Of a stretch of 64,000 nucleotides of DNA, positions 7,686 through 16,875 are shown in pieces (position 1 is the stretch's first letter; each line of letters opens with the position of its first letter). The notes under the pieces were generated by a model. The model had not been told where the DNA came from. It did no database searches and saw nothing but the letters and a program-made list of their open reading frames with translations. This stretch comes from an uncultured Clostridium sp. (lineage in GTDB: Bacteria > Bacillota > Clostridia > Clostridiales > Clostridiaceae). A program made the position numbers and the translations under genes. The stretch is taken from positions 1-64,000 of the forward strand of contig NZ_CAMQZG010000017.1 in the NCBI RefSeq assembly GCF_947039605.1. Reading direction: 5' to 3'.

Positions 7686-8360
7686 TTATCTATAAGTTGT
7701 TTTTACTAAATTAGGTACATGTCCTGTATCTTGCACAGCCTTGCCATCAACAGTAAATCTTACACCATCAACCCAATACCCTGTATAACTCTCTTGAAGA
7801 ATATTATTGATAAGTGCATGTTCTGTAGCTTTAGCCCCTGCACTTCCTTGCATTTTTTGATTCCAATAAGAAGCATCTCCAGCTAAATCTATAACAGCAA
7901 TTTTTTTATCATTTATAGTTTCTATTGTTGTTAAATTTATAGCTTTTCCATCAAAATACTTAGTTGATACTGTTGCTGCTATTTTTTTAATATTATCTGC
8001 AACTCCAAGCCCTATAGTTTTAATCTCACCATCTTGGACAACAACATCATTTCCAGCCACATCAATGTAAGATAATTTAAATATTCTCTCTGTTTTATCT
8101 TCCTCATCAACTTCTGGTTTTGGTTTTTCTTCTGGATTCGGCTTCTCTGTATCTGATTTTTCTATATTAGGTTTCTCTTCATCTGGCTTATCTGTTTCTG
8201 TATCTTTGTCTTCTTCATTATCTTTATCATCTTCTTTATCTTCATTTTCTTCAACTGCTGGCTTATCATTATCAGTCTCTGGTTTTTCATCATTGCCACC
8301 ACAAGCCACAAAAGATAATCCCATTATTGCTATTAATCCCATACATAATAATTTTTTCAT
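7686..8360 (-). CDS. Lipoprotein with acidic linker and GerMN-like domain
   Basis: The 224-residue protein starts with a lipoprotein signal (MKKLLCMGLIAIMGLSFVAC; lipid-modified Cys20). A Glu/Asp/Lys/Pro linker of about 70 residues follows. The C-terminal domain of about 130 residues contains GSAGAKATEHALINNIL and VDGVRFTVDGKAV, which resembles the GerMN domain of sporulation and germination proteins. That domain is a probable assignment; the role here is unknown. The start has AAGGGGCG nine bases upstream. It is one of several anchor-linker-domain proteins in this part of the window. Confidence 0.7.
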   Translation of the reverse strand: MKKLLCMGLIAIMGLSFVACGGNDEKPETDNDKPAVEENEDKEDDKDNEEDKDTETDKPDEEKPNIEKSDTEKPNPEEKPKPEVDEEDKTERIFKLSYIDVAGNDVVVQDGEIKTIGLGVADNIKKIAATVSTKYFDGKAINLTTIETINDKKIAVIDLAGDASYWNQKMQGSAGAKATEHALINNILQESYTGYWVDGVRFTVDGKAVQDTGHVPNLVKTTYR

Positions 8361-8763
8361 AAAAAAACGCCCCTTAAAATTTAATAATTACTCTTTAACT
8401 AGCTAAACCGCTCATTTCCATTCTACTAAAGTAACTTTATAGCACTATACTAACAAACCATTTTTTTCCTGTCAACGAATCTAATTAGTTTGAAAGAAAG
8501 GTCATTAAATAGTAATATTCTTCATTTCTTTTAATACAAATCATTATCTTTTACAACAAAAAAACTCTACTTCTTACACAAGGTTTATACAAATTTTATA
8601 CCAATTACTATCGATAAATATTTGAGTTTTTTCTATAAACTCTAATCTAAATATTCTTTTCTGAAACACTTTATTGTTATATTAAGGAGATTTAAATTTA
8701 ATCAATCTAATGTAATCTAAATATATATCAACTCAAACCAATATATAAATTAAGGAGTTTCTA

Positions 8764-9675
8764 ATGAAAAAAATAATCACACTTATAATAATTATAATTC
8801 TTGCTGCTATAGCATTTTTTGTTGCTAAAGATTTAGTTTCACAAAAAAAAGCAATGGCACAAAACATAAATGAACCTACTAAAGAAGTTAATACAACTAA
8901 CAATTCAAATTTACCTACAAAAAATATAACTACTGCACAAAATACAAACAATCAAAGTAGTTTAAATACTTCAGAATCTAATTCTAATAATAAAAATGTA
9001 GGTACTAATTCAATTCCAGAAAATAATTCAAATATTACTAACAATACCAATAGCACTACTTATCATACTAACTTAAACAATAATGCTAATACTCAGAACA
9101 CTACTAATATAGCTAATAATACTAATAGTGCTACACAATCAAATAAAGAAAATAATACTGTAAATGGTACTATAACTTATAATTCACAAAGTTCTTCCAC
9201 TCAAAAAAATAGTATCGTTATCACAAATACTACTAATAATCCAATTCCTTTAAATAAACTTACTAAATATATGAGAAATTGGATTATAGCAGATCAATCT
9301 GATTCTAATGGTATTAATGCTGCTACTTTTTGGGCTAAACCTTGGTTAGATAAAACTTCAAATAAATTACTTATTCAAGCCTTCATAAATGCTAATGGTG
9401 ATAATTCTTTATCAAAAAATATAACATTTTCTGAGTTGAAAAAAGCAACTCTAGAACTCAATAAACTTACGCTAAATGCTGTTCCATTTACATTACCAGA
9501 AGCTAAAGCACTTATACTTACAGCACTGCAAAAAGATGGTTATGCAAATCCAGATCAAGTTACAAAAATAACTTTCACTAAGGGAGAGCCTAGTGTATAT
9601 ACTGTCTATACTAAACAATCTAAAAACTGGCCATTTTGGACTGTGTATGCAAACACTGGTTATGCTCATGGCTAA
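8764..9675 (+). CDS. Membrane-anchored protein with Asn/Thr-rich linker
   Basis: The 303-residue protein has an N-terminal membrane anchor (residues 4-23), an Asn/Thr/Ser-rich low-complexity linker of about 120 residues, and a C-terminal domain of about 150 residues. That domain starts NSIVITNTTNNPIPLNKL and ends near KNWPFWTVYANTGYAHG. I do not recognise the domain. A truncated paralogue at 20302 carries the beginning of the same domain (STIVIKNNTGEKIPQQKL). ATG 8764 follows TAAGGAG. The 400-bp gap upstream (8361-8763) contains no gene that I can see. The 3' end overlaps the convergent HTH frame at 9620. Confidence 0.65.
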   Translation: MKKIITLIIIIILAAIAFFVAKDLVSQKKAMAQNINEPTKEVNTTNNSNLPTKNITTAQNTNNQSSLNTSESNSNNKNVGTNSIPENNSNITNNTNSTTYHTNLNNNANTQNTTNIANNTNSATQSNKENNTVNGTITYNSQSSSTQKNSIVITNTTNNPIPLNKLTKYMRNWIIADQSDSNGINAATFWAKPWLDKTSNKLLIQAFINANGDNSLSKNITFSELKKATLELNKLTLNAVPFTLPEAKALILTALQKDGYANPDQVTKITFTKGEPSVYTVYTKQSKNWPFWTVYANTGYAHG

Positions 9676-10006
9676 AAAACTTTAAACCACAAAAAGAGCT
9701 AGGTCTATACTTTTGGTATAAATCTAGCTCTTTTTCTGTCATATACACTCTCCAAAAAAGAAAAAAAACCTCAGTTGATTTCTTCTCAACTAAGATTTCA
9801 TTTATTGACATATCAAATAATTTACTTAATGCAAATAAATTATCTATCGATGGTAAACTTTGTCCCCACTGCCATTTATAAATTGCTTGTGGACACTCAA
9901 ATTTAAAATATACTTGTAAATCTTTTACTGATAAACCTTTTACTTTTCTAAGTTTTAAAATGTTAGCACCTGTTAACTCTAAATCAATTATAGGAAATTT
10001 TATCAC
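9620..10006 (-). CDS. XRE-family helix-turn-helix regulator, 3' end uncertain
   Basis: Residues 8-75 form an XRE/Cro-type HTH (GANILKLRKVKGLSVKDLQVYF, then LPSIDNLFALSKLFDMSINEIL), so it probably binds DNA. The start is GTG 10006 after GGAGGT. Beyond residue 75 the frame runs through a strong bidirectional terminator stem (9691-9735) and into the last 56 bp of the convergent gene. The C-terminal third therefore may not be original protein sequence and may reflect a lost stop codon or frame change. Target unknown. Confidence 0.6.
   Translation of the reverse strand: MIKFPIIDLELTGANILKLRKVKGLSVKDLQVYFKFECPQAIYKWQWGQSLPSIDNLFALSKLFDMSINEILVEKKSTEVFFLFWRVYMTEKELDLYQKYRPSSFCGLKFFSHEHNQCLHTQSKMASF
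9688..9737. terminator. Terminator stem inside the HTH reading frame
   Basis: AAAAAGAGCTAG and CTAGCTCTTTTT, with extended pairing between, sit 16 bp past the stop of the + strand gene at 8764. The stem also lies within the minus-strand HTH frame. Confidence 0.8.
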
Positions 10007-10049
10007 TCACATACCTCCAAGAAAATATAATTTTAATACTTTAATAAAA

Positions 10050-11819
10050 TTATAAAACTGTAACTTTAAACATATTTACTGACTCATTCCAAGTTTCAGG
10101 ATTTGATGCATATACCCAAACATAATAAATACCTTTTTTATTAGAATTTATACTGTTAATCGAATTTTCACCCTCTGAATCTTTAGTTATATAATATCTT
10201 GTCATTCCACCATTTTCAACCTTAATATCCATTTCTGAAATATTAAATTTTTCTCCCGTCTTAAGAACTATATTTTTTCCTGTTATTACAGGTGTATCTC
10301 CTTGTAAAATATCAATTATGGCTATATTATTACCTACTGTACCATACTGATCTTTAACTGACAGATCAAGTTTCGCTTGCCCTGATGCCTGAAATGATCT
10401 TGATGCTTGATTTAACTCTCCTATCGGATCTCCATAATCATAAATATCTGAACTTAAATTTTCTCCTTCTACAGAGTATGCTCCTAATATAAAGTTACTA
10501 TATGGTGAACTACTTCCCTGCTCTGCTGTCATATTATTCTTTAAAACTATTACTGGAGGTAAATCCTTTATTTTGACATCTATCTTTCTAGTATAGACTT
10601 GTCCATCAGTAAGTTTTATACTCATTTGAACTGGATAAATTCCTGGAACTTTATTATCAATATTCCCCTTATAAGATATTTTCAACTCTTTTCCACCTAA
10701 AGTAGCTGTTCCTCCTAATTGCTTATAACTAAACTTCTTATAATTAGGATTTTCTGTCTTAAATACTTGCACTGCACCTGCTGTTGGTACTAAACTACAT
10801 GTAAATGGTTCACTGACATTAAACTCTGTTTGATTTACATTAAAATTAACTTTAGGACTAGTTATATTTTTCTTATCTTTTTTTATAATATTAACTACTT
10901 TATTTTCATTTTCTTTCTTTGTAGTACTACTATTCTTTTCATTATTTTCCACATTGCTATTATTAGTCTGTTTAGTAATTTTATTTATATTAACACTACC
11001 CTTTTTAACTATATTAGTGTTATCTTCTTTTTTATTTACATTACTAACATTGCTTTTATTAGCTTCTTTATTATTATTATTATGAACTTGTTTAACTATA
11101 TCATCATTTTTTTTAACTTGTTTAACTATATCATCATTTTTTTTAACTATATTACTATTATGATTTGTACTTGCTACCTCACTAGCATTAACATCACTAA
11201 TTTTGCTACAAATTCTATTTTTTTCATCTATAGTTTTAATCTTAGTACGTTCTATATTCTTAATACCATCATTAACTTTGTTATTATTTACTCCAATGTA
11301 TTCTCTATAAATAAATCCTGTTTGCTCTTTTGATTTTACTTTATACCAATCTCCCTCTATTCCTATAATTTCAATTTTTGTATTATTCGAAATTTTTTCT
11401 AGTACTTTTGAATTCATTGTAGCTTCTTTTCTTAAATTGACTATTGATGAAACATTTATAACTTGTCCATTTTGGTTCAAACTTTCAAAATCATCATTAA
11501 CTCCTGATTTTATAATTTGAATATTTTGATTATTTAAATACCCTTTTGCACCTGTTTCCTCAACCTTTACAAAAGTTTTATTGTTTCCTTTACTTATTGA
11601 AAGCATTTCCCCCACTGAAACATATGATGTAACTTTTCCACTTCCATTATATAAAGCTAAACCTTCACTTGTGTTATTTACCACACAAGCCTCTAAGTTC
11701 TTTTTATTATGTTGACTATAAAGAATTTTATTTTCTATTTTTTTATTTATTCCTATTGTAGCTGTCCCACCAATAATAAGTGAAATAATGCACGTACAGA
11801 CTATTTTTCTTTTATTCAT
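10050..11819 (-). CDS. Secreted SH3b-domain protein with low-complexity linker
   Basis: The likely start is ATG 11819 (MNKRKIVCTCIISLIIGG), nine bases after AAAGGGA, giving 589 residues. An upstream in-frame ATG at 11906 is less likely. An N-terminal signal or anchor is followed by two bacterial SH3-like segments. The second is clear (VVNLRKEATMNSKVLEKI-type pattern, GDWYKVKSKEQTGFIYREYIG, about residues 125-180) and the first is degenerate. A linker of about 150 residues, rich in Asn, Lys and Val, contains a tandem repeat of KKNDDIVKQV. Beta-rich, Ig-like segments follow to the C-terminus. SH3b domains usually bind peptidoglycan; I infer a wall-associated protein of unknown role. Confidence 0.7.
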   Translation of the reverse strand: MNKRKIVCTCIISLIIGGTATIGINKKIENKILYSQHNKKNLEACVVNNTSEGLALYNGSGKVTSYVSVGEMLSISKGNNKTFVKVEETGAKGYLNNQNIQIIKSGVNDDFESLNQNGQVINVSSIVNLRKEATMNSKVLEKISNNTKIEIIGIEGDWYKVKSKEQTGFIYREYIGVNNNKVNDGIKNIERTKIKTIDEKNRICSKISDVNASEVASTNHNSNIVKKNDDIVKQVKKNDDIVKQVHNNNNKEANKSNVSNVNKKEDNTNIVKKGSVNINKITKQTNNSNVENNEKNSSTTKKENENKVVNIIKKDKKNITSPKVNFNVNQTEFNVSEPFTCSLVPTAGAVQVFKTENPNYKKFSYKQLGGTATLGGKELKISYKGNIDNKVPGIYPVQMSIKLTDGQVYTRKIDVKIKDLPPVIVLKNNMTAEQGSSSPYSNFILGAYSVEGENLSSDIYDYGDPIGELNQASRSFQASGQAKLDLSVKDQYGTVGNNIAIIDILQGDTPVITGKNIVLKTGEKFNISEMDIKVENGGMTRYYITKDSEGENSINSINSNKKGIYYVWVYASNPETWNESVNMFKVTVL

Positions 11820-11955
11820 ATGTAAAATTCCCTTTCTCAAATAAAATATTTTTCCAATTCTACTATATATATATACCCAAATTACACTTAAATCAAATAT
11901 TCCCATATACAGAATTGCTAACTTTTAAAGGAATAAAATAGAAATTCAACAATAA

Positions 11956-12003
11956 AAATAGAATGCTTACAAAGTAAGTCATTACCTTATAAGCATTCTA
12001 TTA
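11956..12003 (-). terminator. Terminator of the flavodoxin-fold gene pair
   Basis: ATAGAATGCTTA (11958-11969) pairs with its complement at 11990-12001, with TTTTTATTG following on the minus strand. Confidence 0.75.
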
Positions 12004-12063
12004 TTAACTATCTATATTTCACACTAAATAAATTGAAATTCATACACTTTCCTCAATTCTTTT

Positions 12064-12723
12064 CTAGTTACAATGTGGCTTATCTTTAATTTTCACCTTA
12101 TTTTCTTTTGCTAATTTTTTAAAGCTATGATCTGCTACAAGTCCATATAACCTTTTAGGCATTCTAGCTGTTGCAGTTATATTCTTATCATTTAAAGCTG
12201 CTGTACTAAAGAATGATTCAGTAAATGAATTTAAAGCAAAGTTTACATCAGATTTTACTCTTGCTTCTAAAGGAATGTTATCTTTACTTCCACCTAGAAA
12301 ACCTCCTGCTCCAAGACCAAGTCCACATCTCCAATTAACACCTATCTCATCTGCAAAATTCTCAAGAATATTAAGTGCCGGAAGGTTATAATAAGGCTCA
12401 AGAAAACCGCAATTTATAACTCCATATAAATTAACAGCCTTTGTAGGCTTAAAGTTATCTGATAAATAATCTAAAAACTCTATAACATAACTAGGTAAAG
12501 TATCAACATAAAGAGGTGCTGCAAAAATCACATCATCAACTTCATTCATAATTTTCAAAAGTTTTTCTCTATCCTTACCAAACTCTCTTAATGTCTTTAT
12601 AGACAACTCAAACTTTTGTGTATCCTCTTTCTCATTAAATTTTTCCTTTAAATAATTAAGCATTAACATTGAATTAGAATTTTTACCTTTTGGGCTAAGA
12701 TTTAGCATAAGTATCTTTTGCAT
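12064..12723 (-). CDS. Flavodoxin-fold NAD(P)H:FMN oxidoreductase-like protein A
   Basis: The 219-residue protein begins with a flavodoxin-type strand and phosphate loop (KILMLNLSPKGKNSNSMLML). The FMN-site segment DDVIFAAPLYVDTLPSYVIEFLDYL is typical of NADPH-dependent FMN reductase-like proteins. The substrate is unknown. Its ATG overlaps the stop of the upstream gene (TAATG), so the two are translationally coupled and may work together. Confidence 0.75.
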   Translation of the reverse strand: MQKILMLNLSPKGKNSNSMLMLNYLKEKFNEKEDTQKFELSIKTLREFGKDREKLLKIMNEVDDVIFAAPLYVDTLPSYVIEFLDYLSDNFKPTKAVNLYGVINCGFLEPYYNLPALNILENFADEIGVNWRCGLGLGAGGFLGGSKDNIPLEARVKSDVNFALNSFTESFFSTAALNDKNITATARMPKRLYGLVADHSFKKLAKENKVKIKDKPHCN

Positions 12724-13292
12724 TATTTGCCCTCCTTATCACTTGAAATTTCATCTAATTTTGCTATAAGTACTTTTAAGTCAAACTTTGAATCTATCAT
12801 CATAGAATTTGTTTCTTTTGAATGTATATTACGCCCTATAGCTATACTTGTAAATGTAAACAAATCAGTATATTTAGGCATTATTTCACCAGCATATCCA
12901 ATAGTTAAAAGATTTGGATACTTTTTATATCTTTTAACATGATGAAGCTCTGAATGTATAACAGTCATATATGGCAATACATTTGGAATTATCTTGTCCA
13001 TAACCCTTTTAGCAGATGCAGAAAAACCTCCATAAGTCATTTCAGAAACTATAACAAGATTATCAGAATTCACTATTTTCTTATTAAGCTCATTATTTTC
13101 CTCACTATTACAAAGCCCAGGATTCTTAACCCAACAATTAAAACACCCCACACACTCCTTAAAATTCACACTACTAATATCAAAAACTTCAATATTAGAG
13201 TTAAATTCTACAGATAAATTTATAGCCTTTAAAATTTCATTTCGTTGATTTATAAACTTTCTTCCACTATCAATTAAAACAATAGTTTTCAT
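12723..13292 (-). CDS. Flavodoxin-fold oxidoreductase-like protein B with Cys motif
   Basis: The 189-residue protein has the flavodoxin-like fold (TIVLIDSGRKFINQRNEIL; VIVSEMTYGGFSASAKRVMDK) with an inserted motif CVGCFNCWVKNPGLC at about residues 48-62. That Cys spacing resembles iron-sulfur flavoproteins, so an Fe-S cluster is possible. GAGGGGGA precedes the ATG. It is the first gene of the two-gene unit with the reductase at 12064. Confidence 0.7.
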   Translation of the reverse strand: MKTIVLIDSGRKFINQRNEILKAINLSVEFNSNIEVFDISSVNFKECVGCFNCWVKNPGLCNSEENNELNKKIVNSDNLVIVSEMTYGGFSASAKRVMDKIIPNVLPYMTVIHSELHHVKRYKKYPNLLTIGYAGEIMPKYTDLFTFTSIAIGRNIHSKETNSMMIDSKFDLKVLIAKLDEISSDKEGK

Positions 13293-13423
13293 ATGCTTGT
13301 CCCCCTCAAATAATTATCTAACCATTTCAACAATTTAATATCTTAAACTATACTTTGTTTAATTATAACAAATATTGGATATTTTATATCATTTGTTTTT
13401 TAAATTTATTAAGCAAAAAAGAG

Positions 13424-13472
13424 ATTTCAAAAGTATATTCTTACCTCTAAAACCTCTTCTAAATTTTTTAAT
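13424..13472 (-). terminator. Terminator of the gene at 13487
   Basis: On the minus strand AGAGGTTTTA pairs, with one G-T wobble, with TGAAATCTCT and is followed by TTTTTT. Confidence 0.6.
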
Positions 13473-13486
13473 TATTATCTATTGTT

Positions 13487-14371
13487 CTAATTCCCTGAAT
13501 ATAAACTTCCTGAATCCTCAGTAAGCTTCCCTGTTGCTGCATATACATTATAATTATAAGTTTGACCATACAAACTTGCTATTACTTTCTTATTAGCTCT
13601 ATTAGACTTTATAATTTTATACTCTTGTCCATCAATATTTATAGTTTTTTCAACCGTTGACATTGTTCCAACATATCCATTATTCCCAAAATAATAATCA
13701 CCAAGACTTGTAAACTTATCATTATCCTGCATAAATTTAGAAACTTCTTTATCATACTCATCTTTTGAAATCCTAGTATAAGTCATAGTTCCCTCATCCC
13801 CATTAAAACTTGGCTGAACCGCTGTCATATGTGTGTTATCTATTATAGTAAATCCCCCAAAATCAACAGCCCCATCTAACTTGTACTCAAATGTCTTAGC
13901 ACTACCCTTAGTTATAGGTGTAAATTTAAAGAAATCTAAATATATTCCATGTGAACCATCCACAAAATCAGCTAAACCCTTATCACTCATTTTAGCATAT
14001 GAATATCCACCTTTTTTTCTTGTTACCTTATAATATCCATTAATATCTTCTCTATTTAAAGTATCACTAGAGAATTTTATATCATTTTTAACTATCACAG
14101 ACTTTTTAACCTCTACTTTAGTAGACCCTACACCTTTTTGATTTTCTATTTTATTTGACTCAACTTTTTTAGACTGTGTATCATTGGCCACACTTACTCT
14201 ATCCTTTGGTACTTCTTTTACAGATACTATATCTTTATTAGTTGCATCTGTAGTAACCTTAGAAATAGTCGATATTGATGCAGTATTTTTTGTCTTTAAG
14301 TAAAGAAGCCTTGCACTGAGTGGTACTAATGCTACCACAAGTATACTTATTATTATTTTCTTTCTATTCAT
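13487..14371 (-). CDS. Membrane-anchored protein with basic linker, unknown domain
   Basis: The 294-residue protein has an N-terminal membrane anchor (residues 5-25). A Lys/Val/Ser/Thr-rich linker follows to about residue 100. The C-terminal domain of about 190 residues is rich in Gly, Tyr and Thr (GAVDFGGFTIIDNTHMTAVQ; YYFGNNGYVGTMSTVEKTI; ending SGSLYSGN). I do not recognise the domain. The layout matches the other anchor-linker-domain proteins at 7686, 8764, 15908 and 33272. GAGGGGAAAA precedes the ATG. Confidence 0.6.
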   Translation of the reverse strand: MNRKKIIISILVVALVPLSARLLYLKTKNTASISTISKVTTDATNKDIVSVKEVPKDRVSVANDTQSKKVESNKIENQKGVGSTKVEVKKSVIVKNDIKFSSDTLNREDINGYYKVTRKKGGYSYAKMSDKGLADFVDGSHGIYLDFFKFTPITKGSAKTFEYKLDGAVDFGGFTIIDNTHMTAVQPSFNGDEGTMTYTRISKDEYDKEVSKFMQDNDKFTSLGDYYFGNNGYVGTMSTVEKTINIDGQEYKIIKSNRANKKVIASLYGQTYNYNVYAATGKLTEDSGSLYSGN

Positions 14372-14499
14372 TGATTTTCCCCTCTTTATCTTTAGTTTAT
14401 ATTTGCTCTATAACACTTTAATTTAATCTAAAATTTTCCCAACACGAATACTATCTATATATCATATTACTTATTATTTCTAAAACTTACAAATCTCTA

Positions 14500-14532
14500 A
14501 ACAAAAAAGAGTTAGCTTTCACCTAACCCTTC
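14500..14532 (-). terminator. Terminator of BRO module 1
   Basis: GGGTTAG and CTAACTC on the minus strand, then TTTTTT. It is one of a set of similar AAAAGAGTTAG terminators in the window. Confidence 0.6.
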
Positions 14533-14540
14533 TGTATTTA

Positions 14541-15455
14541 CTACTCTAAAATATATTTTAAACACTTTATTTTCAAATCATTATCTTCATCCACCATATT
14601 ATTTATCGTCTTCAAAGTTTCTAAAAACTCTGTTGTTTTATGCTTTTTATTAGAGTTATCCACCTCTTCAACATATCTCTTATCCTCTTTAATACTAAAT
14701 TTACTTTCACTTAATGTATCTTCAACTTCCATATCTATAAGTTCCTCAAAAACCTCGTTCCTAAGCCATTCTCTAAACATTTTCCCTGTAGGCATTTGAG
14801 AATAATTTATGAATCCTAATAGTCCTTTTTTATAAAAAACAGTTAAGTTTGATATATGTTTGCCTGAACCGGTTACTTTTACGCCCTTCGGTTGGATAAC
14901 CTTTTTCACCTCATTACCACTTAAAACTTCATACTCTATTCCTTTTTTATAATTTTCTCTTTTTATACATTGAGTCACAGCTTTTGACTCATCACTATAT
15001 CCTATAATACTTGCTATTTCAGTTGCTCTCCAACAAGGTCTACCATTAATAATATATGTATGTACTTCTTTTCCCTCAAACATTCCAACAATCATATTTT
15101 CAGTTTCTTCCAACTCTTCTTCATCTATTTTACTAAAATCATCATTAACAAATAATACTCTATTCAAATACCTTATAAACTTATCCATTCCACTCTCATA
15201 TAAAATAGTCAAACTTGGCGCTTTGCTTATATCATAGCCTTTTCCTGAAACCCTACCTTTAAAAACTTTTAAATTTTCTTTAGTTAACACATCATAATCT
15301 TCTCCACTAGCTAATCCATCATATTTAATAGCTCTACTAATTGCTTTTGATGGTTGCTCATGACCAAAAATCTCCGCAACTTCCTTTGCTATATAGCAAG
15401 ATTTCCCCTCCCAAACTCTTCTTATTTCTTCTCTTTCAAAATTTAAATTATCCAT
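14541..15455 (-). CDS. Double BRO-N (phage antirepressor-like) protein, module 1
   Basis: The 304-residue protein has two tandem BRO-N-type DNA-binding domains. The first is at about residues 12-100 (RRVWEGKSCYIAKEVAEIFG; APSLTILYESGMDKFIRYLN). The second is at about residues 128-235 (GRPCWRATEIASIIGYSD; FYKKGLLGFINYSQMPTGK; FREWLRNEVFEELIDMEV). A charged tail of about 70 residues follows. Single BRO-N domains occur in phage antirepressors and poxvirus/baculovirus Bro proteins. Two paralogues lie at 24319 and 25681. An RHH gene (15585) lies upstream on the same strand, with a perfect palindrome between them. Confidence 0.75.
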   Translation of the reverse strand: MDNLNFEREEIRRVWEGKSCYIAKEVAEIFGHEQPSKAISRAIKYDGLASGEDYDVLTKENLKVFKGRVSGKGYDISKAPSLTILYESGMDKFIRYLNRVLFVNDDFSKIDEEELEETENMIVGMFEGKEVHTYIINGRPCWRATEIASIIGYSDESKAVTQCIKRENYKKGIEYEVLSGNEVKKVIQPKGVKVTGSGKHISNLTVFYKKGLLGFINYSQMPTGKMFREWLRNEVFEELIDMEVEDTLSESKFSIKEDKRYVEEVDNSNKKHKTTEFLETLKTINNMVDEDNDLKIKCLKYILE

Positions 15456-15490
15456 TTAACTTGTCCTCCCTTGTATTCATTCAAGGGAAT

Positions 15491-15503
15491 TGATATAATA
15501 TCA
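15491..15503. promoter_or_regulatory. Perfect palindrome upstream of BRO module 1
   Basis: TGATATAATATCA is a perfect 13-bp palindrome about 36 bp upstream of the BRO start codon and near the expected promoter. It is a possible operator for the RHH or BRO protein. AT-rich palindromes arise by chance, so confidence is limited. Confidence 0.3.
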
Positions 15504-15540
15504 CTCAAACGGAGTTTAATTACATTAACTCCCTTGTATT

Positions 15541-15582
15541 AAAGGTAATCCAGCATATTTGTCGGTGGATTACCTTTTATTT
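15541..15582. terminator. Hairpin between the RHH and BRO genes of module 1
   Basis: AAAGGTAATCCA (15541-15552) pairs with TGGATTACCTTT (15566-15577). The T-rich tail is on the + strand (TTATTTTTTT), while both neighbouring genes are on the minus strand. It could be a partial terminator or an RNA control element. Confidence 0.4.
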
Positions 15583-15584
15583 TT

Positions 15585-15725
15585 TTACTTTTTTTTATTT
15601 TCTTTTTCTAGATCATCACTTATTAGCCCAACTATGTACTCTTGTAGAGTATTCTCATCATGAGCCATCTTTATCTTCATAGCTTTGTGCATAATATCCT
15701 CTAATCTTATTGTCATAATTTTCAT
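15585..15725 (-). CDS. Small ribbon-helix-helix-like protein, module 1
   Basis: ATG 15725 follows AGGAGG by seven bases; the alternative ATG 15731 directly abuts it. The 46-residue product begins MKIMTIRLEDIMHKAMKIKM, a beta strand and helix of the Arc/MetJ type, followed by a second helix (LQEYIVGLISDDLEKE). RHH proteins are short dimeric repressors or antitoxins. It is 130 bp upstream of the BRO gene on the same strand. The related modules place the RHH gene divergently instead. Confidence 0.6.
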   Translation of the reverse strand: MKIMTIRLEDIMHKAMKIKMAHDENTLQEYIVGLISDDLEKENKKK

Positions 15726-15848
15726 ATCCATTCCTCCTAATTTTAGTGGATTACTTTAAATAAGTTATCCATCAGTTCATTCATTACTATCCTAGTTTAA
15801 GCAATTTTGAAAATATTATTCATAAAAAGGAAAGTTTTTCTTTATACA

Positions 15849-15881
15849 CAAAAAGAGCTAGTTTTTACACCAACTCTTTAC
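15849..15881 (-). terminator. Terminator of the gene at 15908
   Basis: On the minus strand AGAGTTGGT pairs (with two G-T wobbles) with ACTAGCTCT and is followed by TTTTTG. Confidence 0.6.
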
Positions 15882-15907
15882 TCAAAACATTTAATTACTC
15901 ACTAAAA

Positions 15908-16621
15908 TCACATATACTTATTTACAAGTTCAAAGCATCTTTCCTTAGTTCTTTCTGTCTTATATACCATAGCTTTTAGTTTTTGTTCATTCTGAAAACC
16001 TTCATTTTCAACCAAATCTGCTTCCCACTTTTTATAAGCATCTAACCATCCCATTTGTTCTGCTCTTAATGTTTCAAACTCACTTGCTTCCATAGACTTC
16101 CCAAGTTCTGCCCAAATTGCATTTAGCTGTGCATCCCAAACATTAAACTCCTTTTCAGCATATGCAATCATCACTACTGGAGTCTCATTATTTGCATCTG
16201 CTACACTTTCATTTTTTATTGTTTGTATTTTCTCATTAGCCTCATTTAATTTATTTAAATATGTCACCTTTAAACTCTCTTCAACTTCATCAGTAGGCTT
16301 ATTCTCTTCGCTTGGTTTGTTTCCTTCTGATGGAGTTTCTTTATCTGTTTCTATATCCTGTTCCTTATTATCTTCTACCTCTGCATCTACTTCTATATTT
16401 GTCTCTTCATCTTTCTTCTCATCTTCAACCTTTGTATCCTCAACAAGTTCATCTAACTTGCTATCTTCTACTTTATCTTGATCCTCCTGCACATTTTCTT
16501 TTTCAACTTCTACCTTTTTGTCATTCTTACCACCTAAATTACCCATAAAAACGCCACCTGCTGTCGCTATTGCAACCACACTCAGTCCTGCTATTAATAT
16601 CTTTATTTGTTTATTCATCAT
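15908..16621 (-). CDS. Secreted LprI/DUF1311-like protein with acidic linker
   Basis: The start is ATG 16621 (or 16618) after AAGGGAGAG, giving about 237 residues. A signal peptide or anchor (MMNKQIKILIAGLSVVAIAT) is followed by a Glu/Asp/Lys linker of about 90 residues. The C-terminal domain of about 120 residues carries a NAIWAELGKSMEAS, then EQMGWLDAYKKWEAD pattern, as in DUF1311/LprI domains. Some of those inhibit lysozyme; that role is not shown here. It fits the anchor-linker-domain layout of its neighbours. Confidence 0.65.
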   Translation of the reverse strand: MMNKQIKILIAGLSVVAIATAGGVFMGNLGGKNDKKVEVEKENVQEDQDKVEDSKLDELVEDTKVEDEKKDEETNIEVDAEVEDNKEQDIETDKETPSEGNKPSEENKPTDEVEESLKVTYLNKLNEANEKIQTIKNESVADANNETPVVMIAYAEKEFNVWDAQLNAIWAELGKSMEASEFETLRAEQMGWLDAYKKWEADLVENEGFQNEQKLKAMVYKTERTKERCFELVNKYM

Positions 16622-16810
16622 AATTCTCTCCCTTATTCTCCCCATAAATTATTATTTCTTTAATTCAAACTATTTATAGAATAATTTAATATTATGACTA
16701 TGCTATATCTAAAATATAAACTTTCCTTAAATAAACAAAATAATCCATTTTTACCTTTTATTAGAGATAAAATAACCCTATATTCTTATTTTCCACAATT
16801 TTTTTTAAAT

Positions 16811-16868
16811 ATAAAAAAAAGTAATCTACGATATATATATTACACATATCTTGTAGATTACTTTTTCA
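16811..16868 (-). terminator. Terminator of the membrane-protein gene at 16876
   Basis: GTAATCTAC (16821-16829) pairs with GTAGATTAC (16853-16861); on the minus strand TTTTTTTT follows. Confidence 0.75.
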
Positions 16869-16875
16869 TTTTAAT

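Noticed and set aside
10830..11333. 167-codon + strand frame rich in Ile and Phe
   Set aside because: It is the antisense of the Asn/Lys-rich linker of the SH3b protein and reflects codon bias only.
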